DNA from: Acinetobacter tibetensis
GTDB lineage: Bacteria; Pseudomonadota; Gammaproteobacteria; Pseudomonadales; Moraxellaceae
Length of the DNA stretch: 64,000 nucleotides
NCBI RefSeq assembly: GCF_023824315.1
Contig: NZ_CP098732.1
Coordinates: 186,001 to 250,000 of the forward strand
Direction: 5' to 3'
Both the position numbers and the translations under genes were made by a program. The notes under the pieces were generated by a model. That model was not told the origin of the DNA. It searched no databases and saw only the letters and a list, made by a program, of their open reading frames with translations. This document shows, in pieces, positions 53,074-61,587 of this stretch. Every line of letters starts with the position of its first letter. Positions within the stretch are counted from its first letter, which is position 1.

Positions 53074-54438
53074 ATGTCTTTTAAAACTTCGAAAGTTCCA
53101 GATTTCGATCCTGTGCGCGTGTCTATGCGTGCAATAGGCTTGGCACTGAGCGTAGCGTTTTGCAGTTTGCCTGTATGGGCGGGTCAGCAGTCGCCACTCA
53201 CGTTGTCGCAAGCCATACAACGTTCAGCAGAGTATCAACAGACCCAAGGCGTATGGAAAACGCAACAGCAAATTGCCACTGCGCATATAAAACAGGCAAA
53301 GCTGTGGATAAATCCAGAGTTGTCCATAGAGCAAACCGGCTTTAATTCTGATCAAGATCGGGAACTGGCATTGGGTCTTTCTCAGCGTCTGGATATTTTT
53401 GGTGAACGCAAGACCAAGCAAAAACGTGCGCAAATTGCCCAACAGCAGATTGGGCTGAAACAACAGATCTATCAAGCCGAATTGGAATTGGCCGTCAAAT
53501 ACTTGTGGTCACAATTGGCGATCTATGAATTGGAACGTCAGGTGGTACAAGAGCAATTACGGGTTAGTGAAGAAAATCTAGATGCCATTCAAAAGCGTTA
53601 TCAGGCAGGCAGTGTGGCACAGGTCGATGTTGATCGTGCTCGCTTGAGTCATGCCGAAAGTTTGCGTTTGTTCCGACAAGCTGATTTACAAGTCCAGTTG
53701 GCAAAACAGTATTTGTCGAGTGCTTGGGGAGAACGAGATCAGTCAGTGGCTGTTGCACTTAGCCCACAGCACGTATGGCCTACAACGACAGCTCAGCAAG
53801 TCCAGCAGCATTTAACCGCCAATTTAATGGAAAAAAATCGGCAATTATTGTTGCTTGATTCACATGCCAAAATTGAGCAATTGAAAGCTCAAGCACGTCC
53901 CAGCCCTACTGTGAATGTGGGTGTGAATCGCAGTCGATCGGTAGAAACGAATGCGGACAATGCCTTAGTGGTCGGTGTTTCCATTCCTTTAAATCTATTT
54001 GACCGTCAGCAATATGGCAAGGAAATCGCGCAGGCACAGCAAGTTCAGCTAGAGCAGCAACAGGAATTTTATCTGAAGCAAAATGCCTTGCAGGTGGGGA
54101 CTTTACTGACGGAATTACAAGGTCTAGAAGTGCAGTTTAATGTGTTGCAACGGACGCAACTGCCTTTAGCACAAACCGTTCAGCAAAAGACGCTACAAGG
54201 CTTTAAGGTCGGTAAATTTGCACTTTTGGATGTACAGCAAGCCACCTTGCAATTGCAAGAGGTACGCCTGCGTAAAGTACAACTATTAAAAGATGCTTGG
54301 CAGCGCGCACTTGAAGCGGAAAGCCTCAGTTTAGGCATTGATCCGAATCTGGTCATGAACAAAGATGCGATTGCACAATTAAATCAAAGCCTGTGGCAAG
54401 ACACACAGGCATTATCAGATATTGGTGGGGGAAATTAA
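53074..54438 (+). CDS. czcC: CzcC-type outer membrane factor
   Basis: A 454-residue TolC-family protein. A signal peptide region ends near residue 36 (LALSVAFCSLPVWAG). Two OEP repeats follow, rich in coiled-coil heptads (for example QRLDIFGERKTKQKRAQIAQ and KTLQGFKVGKFALLDVQQA). It forms the outer membrane channel of the tripartite metal pump encoded with czcB and czcA. czcB starts one base after its stop. The high glutamine content of the helices is typical of this genus. Confidence 0.92.
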   Translation: MSFKTSKVPDFDPVRVSMRAIGLALSVAFCSLPVWAGQQSPLTLSQAIQRSAEYQQTQGVWKTQQQIATAHIKQAKLWINPELSIEQTGFNSDQDRELALGLSQRLDIFGERKTKQKRAQIAQQQIGLKQQIYQAELELAVKYLWSQLAIYELERQVVQEQLRVSEENLDAIQKRYQAGSVAQVDVDRARLSHAESLRLFRQADLQVQLAKQYLSSAWGERDQSVAVALSPQHVWPTTTAQQVQQHLTANLMEKNRQLLLLDSHAKIEQLKAQARPSPTVNVGVNRSRSVETNADNALVVGVSIPLNLFDRQQYGKEIAQAQQVQLEQQQEFYLKQNALQVGTLLTELQGLEVQFNVLQRTQLPLAQTVQQKTLQGFKVGKFALLDVQQATLQLQEVRLRKVQLLKDAWQRALEAESLSLGIDPNLVMNKDAIAQLNQSLWQDTQALSDIGGGN

Positions 54439-54439
54439 C

Positions 54440-55687
54440 ATGTTGAATTTGAGCAATAAGAGATTAAATCAACAGGGGAAAATCTCCCAAAAACTGTTAA
54501 TGATATTGGCGATCGTGGTTACGGCAGTGGTGTCTATAGCGGTGTTGTTCTTGACGCAAAAGTCATCGACGAAGGAAGATGAGCACGGACACGCTGAAGC
54601 AGAAGAACATGCCGATGAAGAAGGGCGTCAGGATACGGAGGAACATGATGTTGCAATTGCCTTAACGGCTAAACAGGTGACCGAACAAGGTATTCGACTG
54701 GCTGTTGCAGAGTTGGGTCCTGTCATGAAATCGGCAGCTTATCCTGCCAAACTGGTGGTGAATACTGACCGCCAAGCGCATGTAGCGCCTGCATTTGCAG
54801 GGCATGTCGAAACCGTCTATGTCGAATTGGGGCAGCAGGTCGCGAAAGGACAAGCACTTGCCAGTTTATTGGTGCCAGATCTGGTGGATCAACAAGCCAG
54901 TTTACAAGTGGAACAAGCCAATTTGGAATTGGCACGACAAGATTATGAGCGCGAGAAAAAGTTATGGTCAGAAGGTATTTCTGCCAAGCAGGATTATCAA
55001 CGTGCCTATAACGCCTATCAGCAAGCGCAGATTCAGGTCAGAGCAACACGCTCACGTTTATCTGCATTTGGTGCTCAAGCGAACAGCCAAGGGCGTTATG
55101 TGTTAAAGGCACCCATCGCAGGTGTGATCAGTCAGAAAGATTTGGTGGTGGGCGAGAATGTACAACTGGCTGATCAATTGTTTGTGATTGATCAGTTGGA
55201 TCAATTGTGGCTGGAATTTATTGCGCCGAGCAGTGAATTTGCCACAATTGTGCCAAATCAAAATATTGAGTTTAAATCCTTACAAACAGGGCATGTATTT
55301 AAGGCACAGATTCAAAGCTTAAATAGTCAAGCCGATGCGCAAACGGGGCGTCTACAAGTCCGTGCAAAAGTCTTATCCAATGCAGCAGAATTACGTCCAA
55401 ATTTAATGGTGAATGTGCAGTTGCAACAGCAACAAGCCCAACAGGGACTGCGTATTCTTGCCAGTGCGGTACAGCAAGTGGAAGGGAAAGATGCGGTGTT
55501 TGTGGCAACGCAGCATCAACAAAAGCTGGAATTTATGCCTCAAGCTGTAACTTTGGGCGCTCGTTCTAGTGATGGTCAATGGATAGAGGTGCAATCTGGT
55601 TTAAATAAGGGGCAACGATACGCAGCACAAGGCAGCTTCTTACTCAAGTCTGAATTAGAAAAAGGGGAGGCGAGCCATGCACACTAA
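54440..55687 (+). CDS. czcB: CzcB-type membrane fusion protein
   Basis: A 415-residue periplasmic adaptor. A single N-terminal helix (LLMILAIVVTAVVSIAVLFL) anchors it in the inner membrane, followed by a His/Glu/Asp-rich stretch (EDEHGHAEAEEHADEEG) that could bind metal ions. The barrel-sandwich and lipoyl halves (HVETVYVELGQQVAKGQALASL; YVLKAPIAGVISQKDLVVGENV) surround a coiled-coil hairpin. ATG 54440 has GGGGGA about 8 bases upstream. Its end overlaps czcA by 11 bases, indicating coupling. Confidence 0.92.
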   Translation: MLNLSNKRLNQQGKISQKLLMILAIVVTAVVSIAVLFLTQKSSTKEDEHGHAEAEEHADEEGRQDTEEHDVAIALTAKQVTEQGIRLAVAELGPVMKSAAYPAKLVVNTDRQAHVAPAFAGHVETVYVELGQQVAKGQALASLLVPDLVDQQASLQVEQANLELARQDYEREKKLWSEGISAKQDYQRAYNAYQQAQIQVRATRSRLSAFGAQANSQGRYVLKAPIAGVISQKDLVVGENVQLADQLFVIDQLDQLWLEFIAPSSEFATIVPNQNIEFKSLQTGHVFKAQIQSLNSQADAQTGRLQVRAKVLSNAAELRPNLMVNVQLQQQQAQQGLRILASAVQQVEGKDAVFVATQHQQKLEFMPQAVTLGARSSDGQWIEVQSGLNKGQRYAAQGSFLLKSELEKGEASHAH

Positions 55688-58600
55688 ACAGCCGCTTCCG
55701 CAAGAGGTTGATCCTACTCAACTTGCTCCAGATGGTTTGCCAGCGCCAGAAGGATGGTTTGATCACATCATCCAGTTTTCTATTCGCAATGCTATTTGGG
55801 TCATGCTCTTTGTGCTGACGTGGATTGGGGTAGGGATTTACAGCTATCAACAATTGCCAATTGATGCTGTGCCTGACATTACCAATACGCAGGTGCAAAT
55901 TAATACCCAAGCCACAGGTTTTACTGCCTTAGAGGTCGAGCAACGAATTACCTATCCCATAGAAAATGCCATGGCAGGGTTACCTGAGTTACAGCAAACT
56001 CGTTCTATTTCGCGTTATGGTTTGTCTCAGGTCACCATTATTTTTCAGGATGGCACCGATATTTATTGGGCAAGGCAGTTGATCAATCAGCGTCTACAAG
56101 AAGCACAGGCGGAACTTCCCGAAGCCATTATTCCGACCATGTCGCCTATTTCTACGGGGCTGGGTGAAATTTATCAATGGGTGATTAAAGCAGAACCAAA
56201 TGCACGTAAGGCAGATGGTACGGCGTATAGCGCCATGGATTTACGTGAAATTCAGGACTGGATTGTCCGCCCACAACTGCAACGTGTCGCAGGTGTTGCG
56301 GAGGTCAACTCAATTGGTGGGTATAACAAAACCTATGTGGTTACTCCAGATTTACAGCGCTTACAGCAATTGCAAATTCCACTCAGCGAGTTACAAACTG
56401 CGCTGACGGAAAATAATGAAAACCGTGGTGCGGGCTTTATTGAACAGAATGGGCAGCAACTGACGGTACGGGTGCCAGGTACACTCACGGATATCAAAGC
56501 GATTCAAAATGTCAGCATTGCCAATAAAAATGGTTTTCCGATTCGGGTGGCTGATGTTGCCACAGTGTCCATAGGTCATGATTTACGTACAGGCGCGGCA
56601 ACCTATAACGGAGAAGAAACGGTATTGGGCATCGCGATGATGATGATGGGCGAAAACAGCCGCACCGTCGCCCAAGCCGTAGATGCCAAATTGAAACAAG
56701 TACAACAGTCTTTACCTCAAGGTGTGGTCATTGAAACCGTATATGACCGTACCAGTCTGGTCGATCGTGCGATACAAACCGTACAGAAAAATCTGGTCGA
56801 AGGTGCAATTCTGGTTATTGTGATTCTGTTTTTATTTCTGGGGAATTTCCGCGCTGCACTGATCACCGCCTGTGTGATTCCACTTTCGATGCTATTTACC
56901 TTAACAGGAATGGCGCAACAGAACATTAGTGCCAATTTGATGAGTTTGGGTGCACTGGATTTTGGCATCATCGTAGATGGTGCTGTGGTGATTGTGGAAA
57001 ACTGTATTCGCAGATTAGCAGAAGCCCAGCATCGACATCGACGTTTACTTACTCGCTCCGAACGTTTCCGAGAAGTATTTTTAGCAGCGAAACAGGCACG
57101 ACGACCATTAATTTTTGGGCAACTGATTATTTTGGTGGTGTATTTCCCGATTTTTGCCCTGTCTGGGGTAGAAGCCAAACTGTTTCACCCCATGGCCATG
57201 ACGGTTGTGTTAGCCCTGATCGGTGCCATTCTTCTCTCGATCAGTTTTGTCCCTGCCGCGGTAGCATTATGGGTCACAGGAGAGATCAAGGAAAAGGAAA
57301 GTCGCTGGATGCTCTGGCTCAAGCAGCAGTACACACGATTACTGAATTGGGCGTATGAATTCAAAGCTTTGGTACTGACCCTTGCCTTGTGTATTTTATT
57401 TTTTACAGGTGTGCTTGCCACACAGGTGGGGAGTGAGTTCGCACCGCAATTGAGCGAAGGGGATTTTGCGGTACAACAAATGCGTTCACCCAGTACAGGC
57501 TTAGAACAGTCTTTGCGTATGCAGGAAAATACTGAAAAGCTATTGTTAAAAAAATTCCCTGAAATCAAAGCAATTTTTGCGCGCACAGGAACCGCAGAGG
57601 TCGCAACAGATGTGATGCCCCCCAATATTTCCGATGCGATTGTATTGTTAAAGCCACGTGAGCAATGGCCAGACGCCAAACAAAGCCTCGATGAGCTACG
57701 TCAACGCATGATCGCTTTTCTGGCGACTTTACCGGGCAATAACAGTGAGTTTTCTCAACCGATTGAACTACGTTTTAATGAGCTGATTTCGGGTGTACGC
57801 AGTGATGTTGGGGTCAAGATTTTTGGCGATGATATGCAGGTGTTGAATCAGCAGGCGACACAGATTGCAGAAAAAATTCAGCGCATTTCAGGCGCAACGG
57901 CGGTCAATGTTGAGCAAACTGGCGGTCTTCCTTTATTGAATGTAGAGGTGAACCCAGCCTTAGCTGCGCAATATGGTTTGTCGGTCAAAGCGATTCAAGA
58001 TTTGGTGGTAACCAGCGTGGGTGGTCAAAACATTGGACAAATTTTACAAGGTGATCGACGCTTTGATTTTGTCATTCGTTTAGACGACCCACAGCGAACG
58101 CCTGAACATTTAGCCGTATTACCGCTACAAACCGCAAATGGAGGACTCATTCAACTACAAGACGTGGCTAAAGTTGAAACCATTTTGGGCATAAATCAAG
58201 TGAGCCGTGAAGATGGTAAACGCCGTATGGTGGTGACCGCCAATGTCGAAGGGCGTGATTTGGGTTCATTTGTACAGGAGCTACAAACGACGCTGGCAGA
58301 GCAGCCTTTACCCGAAGGTTATTGGTTGGATTATGGTGGACAGTTCGAAAATTTAATCTCGGCTAAAAACCGGATGCTCTGGGTGGTGCCTTTGGCCTTA
58401 ATTGCAATTTTTATTCTACTGATGGCCGTGTTTCACAACGTCAAAGAGAGCTTGCTGGTGTTTACTGGGGTGCCATTTGCGCTGTGTGGCGGTTTGATTG
58501 CTTTATGGTTGCGTGATATTCCACTTTCAATGTCAGCAGGTGTAGGTTTTATTGCTTTATCAGGTGTTGCGGTCTTGAATGGTCTGGTCATGCTGACTTT

Positions 58601-58859
58601 TATCAAAGAGCTAAGACAGCATTTAGATATTTACCATGCCACATGGCAAGGTGCAATTTTGCGTTTACGCCCCGTGTTGATGACGGCTTGTGTTGCTTCA
58701 TTGGGGTTCATCCCCATGGCTTTGGCGACAGGAACAGGGGCGGAAGTACAACGGCCTTTAGCAACAGTCGTGATTGGCGGGATTTTATCTTCAACGATGC
58801 TGACCTTGGTGCTCTTGCCAATTTTGTATCGTTGGATGCATGAAACCAAAGCACCTTAA
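55677..58859 (+). CDS. czcA: CzcA-type heavy-metal RND efflux pump
   Basis: A 1060-residue proton-driven RND transporter with 12 helices and two large periplasmic loops. The proton-relay motif in helix 4 is DFGIIVDGAVVIVEN (near 416-430), with the two aspartates and the glutamate characteristic of the divalent metal (Zn/Co/Cd) HME-RND class. An N-terminal extension of about 25 residues precedes the first helix. It works with CzcB and CzcC to expel metal from periplasm or cytosol to the outside. Starts inside the end of czcB. Confidence 0.95.
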   Translation: MHTKQPLPQEVDPTQLAPDGLPAPEGWFDHIIQFSIRNAIWVMLFVLTWIGVGIYSYQQLPIDAVPDITNTQVQINTQATGFTALEVEQRITYPIENAMAGLPELQQTRSISRYGLSQVTIIFQDGTDIYWARQLINQRLQEAQAELPEAIIPTMSPISTGLGEIYQWVIKAEPNARKADGTAYSAMDLREIQDWIVRPQLQRVAGVAEVNSIGGYNKTYVVTPDLQRLQQLQIPLSELQTALTENNENRGAGFIEQNGQQLTVRVPGTLTDIKAIQNVSIANKNGFPIRVADVATVSIGHDLRTGAATYNGEETVLGIAMMMMGENSRTVAQAVDAKLKQVQQSLPQGVVIETVYDRTSLVDRAIQTVQKNLVEGAILVIVILFLFLGNFRAALITACVIPLSMLFTLTGMAQQNISANLMSLGALDFGIIVDGAVVIVENCIRRLAEAQHRHRRLLTRSERFREVFLAAKQARRPLIFGQLIILVVYFPIFALSGVEAKLFHPMAMTVVLALIGAILLSISFVPAAVALWVTGEIKEKESRWMLWLKQQYTRLLNWAYEFKALVLTLALCILFFTGVLATQVGSEFAPQLSEGDFAVQQMRSPSTGLEQSLRMQENTEKLLLKKFPEIKAIFARTGTAEVATDVMPPNISDAIVLLKPREQWPDAKQSLDELRQRMIAFLATLPGNNSEFSQPIELRFNELISGVRSDVGVKIFGDDMQVLNQQATQIAEKIQRISGATAVNVEQTGGLPLLNVEVNPALAAQYGLSVKAIQDLVVTSVGGQNIGQILQGDRRFDFVIRLDDPQRTPEHLAVLPLQTANGGLIQLQDVAKVETILGINQVSREDGKRRMVVTANVEGRDLGSFVQELQTTLAEQPLPEGYWLDYGGQFENLISAKNRMLWVVPLALIAIFILLMAVFHNVKESLLVFTGVPFALCGGLIALWLRDIPLSMSAGVGFIALSGVAVLNGLVMLTFIKELRQHLDIYHATWQGAILRLRPVLMTACVASLGFIPMALATGTGAEVQRPLATVVIGGILSSTMLTLVLLPILYRWMHETKAP

Positions 58860-58867
58860 ATGAAATA

Positions 58868-58894
58868 TGCCTTGATTCGCTTTGAATCAAGGCA
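58868..58894. terminator. Hairpin between czcA and DUF4198 gene
   Basis: Perfect 11-base arms TGCCTTGATTC and GAATCAAGGCA with a 5-base loop. Tails are only weakly T-rich, so termination strength is uncertain. Confidence 0.55.
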
Positions 58895-58904
58895 TTGTGG
58901 AATC

Positions 58905-59708
58905 TTAAGAATTTGCTTGAGCAACATGGACACTGATCATGGTGGCGTACTGATTTTTCGGAGTCGCCTTGCTACCGAATTTTTCAGACACTTCAATCAA
59001 GTAATTTCCTGCATGTGGAAAAGTAATATTGGCACTGCCATTATTTTGTACAGGAATATTGAGTGCTTGAGCTTCAGTCGCACCTTGAGCACGAACCACT
59101 AACTCAGCCTGAGCTAAAGGTTTGTTGGCTTTATGAATTTGGAGCTGAACCGCTTGCTGCGCGATCAGTGCATTTGGATGGGTAGAAAAATTGACTTGAA
59201 TCGGTGCTGAACTCGCAGCAATCGTAGAAGTCGATTGTTTGCTGATATAAGTCTGCAAGGTCCATTCACGAACGGTGTCTACTTTTTTGGGCAGTTTGCC
59301 GTTAAAGTCACTGGCAATCACATAATCCCGTTCACTTAAAGGCGGGACTTGATCTGCTGTAGCATCGGCTAAAATTTTCCATTGTTTATTATGCTGAACA
59401 TATTGGATCGGGTAACTGGTCTTAGCAAAAACCGTATAGGTGCCTTTTTCTGGGAGAGGTAAATCAAAGGTGGTGGCCGATTTTAAGGTTGTAGAGGGCT
59501 GTACGGTGGCTTGTTTTTGGTCGGGTTGAATAATGGTAAATTGCGGATCTTGGAGTGCATATTCTGCTTGTAAGGCTTGCTCTGCATAAGCTGCAATAAC
59601 AGGAATTTGGGTGTTGTCCGTGGTAAAGGCCAATGGTGCGACATAAGGTTCATGTGCAAAGCCATAGCTGCTCAGCAGTACCCCAGAAAGAATAACAATT
59701 TTTTTCAT
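58905..59708 (-). CDS. DUF4198-like periplasmic protein
   Basis: A 267-residue exported protein with signal peptide KKIVILSGVLLSSYGFA and mature start HEPYVAPLAF. The layout of beta-strand segments with PLPEKGTYTVFAKTSYP and the final HAGNYLIEVSEKFG matches DUF4198, a family found beside metal-uptake transporters and TonB receptors and thought to bind or deliver metal. A Fur-box-like site lies upstream, implying iron control. It is divergent from czcD and convergent with czcA, so it splits the metal-efflux genes. Confidence 0.78.
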   Translation of the reverse strand: MKKIVILSGVLLSSYGFAHEPYVAPLAFTTDNTQIPVIAAYAEQALQAEYALQDPQFTIIQPDQKQATVQPSTTLKSATTFDLPLPEKGTYTVFAKTSYPIQYVQHNKQWKILADATADQVPPLSERDYVIASDFNGKLPKKVDTVREWTLQTYISKQSTSTIAASSAPIQVNFSTHPNALIAQQAVQLQIHKANKPLAQAELVVRAQGATEAQALNIPVQNNGSANITFPHAGNYLIEVSEKFGSKATPKNQYATMISVHVAQANS

Positions 59709-59774
59709 AACAGAATTCCAATTTCAAAAATGATGCGAGAAGATGAGTGAAGACTTAGCCAATAAATCAAATAT

Positions 59775-59793
59775 GCAAATGATAATTATTTTC
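59775..59793. promoter_or_regulatory. Fur-box-like site
   Basis: GCAAATGATAATTATTTTC matches the 19-base consensus GATAATGATAATCATTATC at 15 positions. It lies 66 bases upstream of the DUF4198 start and 82 bases upstream of czcD, in their divergent promoter region. Confidence 0.65.
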
Positions 59794-59874
59794 ATGTGTT
59801 TTGCAAAGTAAAATATAGGGTGTAGGTCGAATCTGGCCAAATTGAATGTAATAAGAATGAATAGAGGCGACAAC

Positions 59875-60837
59875 ATGAGTGGATCGAAGGGGCATGAGCA
59901 TACACATGCAACCGTGACTGAAAAAAATGCAAAGAAGTTAAGTTTTGCTTTAGTGCTGACCAGTATTTTTTTAATTATTGAAGTCATTGCGGGTTTTATC
60001 ACGCAGAGTCTGGCATTGCTTTCGGATGCAGCACATATGTTTACCGATGCAGCAGCGCTGGCGATTGCTTTGGTCGCCATTAAAATTGGCAAATTGCCTG
60101 CAGATAATAAGCGAACCTTTGGTTATCAGCGTTTCGAAATTTTAGCGGCATTGTTTAATGCGCTGATGTTGTTTTTGGTTGCCATATACATTCTGTACGA
60201 AGCGTATCAGCGTTTTAGTCATCCACCAGAAATTCAAAGTTTAGGGATGTTGGGTGTTGCCGTGATTGGCTTAATCATTAACTTAATTTCCATGCGCATT
60301 CTGTTTTCTAGTGCACAAGAAAGTCTGAATGTGAAAGGGGCATATTTGGAGGTTTTAAGTGATGCCTTAGGCTCGGTGGGGGTAATTTTAGGCGCCATTG
60401 TGATTTATTTTACCCACTGGTATTGGGTGGATACGGTAATTGCTGTTTTGATTGGCTTTTGGGTGTTGCCACGAACCTGGATTCTACTCAAACAGAGTAT
60501 TAATATTTTATTGGAAGGGGTACCTGAAGAAATTGATATAGAGCAATTACGTCAAGATCTACTGCAGTTACAAGATGTAGAAAGTATTCATCAATTGAAG
60601 GTTTGGGCCATCAGTTCTAAAAACATTCATCTCACGGTACATCTGTATGCACCACATGCTGATCAAAAAAAGTTGTATCAGATGGCAGCAGCCATGCTAC
60701 ATCAGCAACATGGTATTGCGGAAATGACCTTACAGATTGAAGATGATGAATGTATGGCACATACGCATAGTCAGCGAGGTGTTCATCAACACGAAGCCCC
60801 TGCGCATGTTCACTCAGAGCAAGACACCGACTCATGA
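59875..60837 (+). CDS. czcD: CzcD-type cation diffusion facilitator
   Basis: A 320-residue CDF zinc/cadmium exporter of the inner membrane. Metal-site motifs are in helix 2 (SDAAHMFTDAAALAIA, near 51-66) and helix 5 (YLEVLSDALGSVGVI), and the cytosolic C-terminal domain follows from about 205. Both ends are His-rich (GHEHTHATV; AHTHSQRGVHQHEAPAHVHSE). ATG 59875 is chosen for the AGAGGCG upstream. A further His-rich stretch continues just downstream in another frame, suggesting a truncated tail. Confidence 0.93.
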   Translation: MSGSKGHEHTHATVTEKNAKKLSFALVLTSIFLIIEVIAGFITQSLALLSDAAHMFTDAAALAIALVAIKIGKLPADNKRTFGYQRFEILAALFNALMLFLVAIYILYEAYQRFSHPPEIQSLGMLGVAVIGLIINLISMRILFSSAQESLNVKGAYLEVLSDALGSVGVILGAIVIYFTHWYWVDTVIAVLIGFWVLPRTWILLKQSINILLEGVPEEIDIEQLRQDLLQLQDVESIHQLKVWAISSKNIHLTVHLYAPHADQKKLYQMAAAMLHQQHGIAEMTLQIEDDECMAHTHSQRGVHQHEAPAHVHSEQDTDS

Positions 60838-60878
60838 CCATTCACATCAGCATGAAGCTGATGTGAAGTTAGATTGGA

Positions 60879-61220
60879 TTAAATTTCCCACTCGTGCTCG
60901 CATTCACGGCATTTCCATTTCTTTTGGGACTGCATAAAAGCTTGCATTGAAATTTTAAAATCAGGTAAATCTCGGTAGAACAAGAAACCTGCAACAGCAC
61001 AGATTACAAACACCACAACCGTTGCAATTTGCAGGGTTGAGCCTGCGCCATCACCGAATAACCACATGGCGATGCTAATTAACACCAAAAGCAGCAAGAC
61101 AAAAATTGATGGCACAAGGAACACCAAACTTTTTGGCACAACTGGACGTGCTGCAGGTGCATTGGCTTGAGCAACAGGCATAATCTTCGGACTTTGGCAT
61201 TTTGGGCAACGGTATTGCAT
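60879..61220 (-). CDS. Small membrane protein with zinc-ribbon-like cysteine pairs
   Basis: A 113-residue protein beginning YRCPKCQSPKI, a CxxC knuckle, with two membrane helices (about 30-52 and 64-82) and a second CxxC at the end (WKCRECEHEW). The two pairs probably form one zinc ribbon on the cytosolic side. Function unknown. ATG 61220 is preceded by a weak GGAG-like sequence. Its 3' end faces czcD. Confidence 0.7.
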   Translation of the reverse strand: MQYRCPKCQSPKIMPVAQANAPAARPVVPKSLVFLVPSIFVLLLLVLISIAMWLFGDGAGSTLQIATVVVFVICAVAGFLFYRDLPDFKISMQAFMQSQKKWKCRECEHEWEI

Positions 61221-61313
61221 TTCAGCTCCATCATTTTTTATCTGGGTTTATTCTAGCGGAATGTTGAACAGAGCTAAAATAATTCAGGCAAATTTATGTT
61301 TTGTTGAGGCAAT

Positions 61314-61344
61314 AAAAAAGCCACTGTTCAACAGTGGCTTTTTT
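61314..61344 (-). terminator. Terminator after tRNA-Ala/tRNA-Glu
   Basis: Arms AAAAAAGCCACTGT and ACAGTGGCTTTTTT with a 3-base loop; placed just downstream of tRNA-Glu on the minus strand. Confidence 0.88.
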
Positions 61345-61349
61345 GAATT

Positions 61350-61425
61350 TGGCGTCCCTACGGGGATTCGAACCCCGGTTACCGCCGTGAAAGGGCGATG
61401 TCCTAGGCCTCTAGACGATAGGGAC
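61350..61425 (-). tRNA. tRNA-Glu (anticodon TTC)
   Basis: 76 nt on the minus strand with encoded CCA. Acceptor GTCCCTA/TAGGGAC pairs fully. Anticodon stem CGCC/GGCG encloses CTTTCAC, anticodon TTC. It is cotranscribed after tRNA-Ala and lies downstream of gltX, the gene for its own synthetase. Confidence 0.95.
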
Positions 61426-61454
61426 TTATGAGGCAACACAGGTAAAACGATTTT

Positions 61455-61530
61455 TGGTGGAGTCAAGCGGGATCGAACCGCTGACCTCTACAATGCCATT
61501 GTAGCGCTCTACCAACTGAGCTATGACCCC
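61455..61530 (-). tRNA. tRNA-Ala (anticodon GGC)
   Basis: 76 nt on the minus strand with encoded CCA. Anticodon stem CTACA/TGTAG encloses ATGGCAT, anticodon GGC. The G3-T70 wobble pair that identifies alanine tRNAs is present in GGGGTCA/TGACTCC. Confidence 0.95.
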
Positions 61531-61546
61531 AGTCTGTGTGAGCGCA

Positions 61547-61575
61547 ATATTAGGGATATTCTGCTCACACGTCAA
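61547..61575 (-). promoter_or_regulatory. Sigma-70 promoter of tRNA-Ala/tRNA-Glu
   Basis: On the minus strand TTGACG (61570-61575) and TAATAT (61547-61552) are 17 bases apart, only 13 bases past the gltX stop. Perfect arms GTGTGAGC (61536-61543) and GCTCACAC (61563-61570) flank the -10. Confidence 0.85.
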
Positions 61576-61587
61576 CAGCTAATTTAA

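Noticed and set aside
60737..60937. Separate His-rich gene on the plus strand
   Set aside because: It lies mostly inside czcD and the opposite gene's 3' end and has no ribosome site; treated as a possible frameshifted tail instead.
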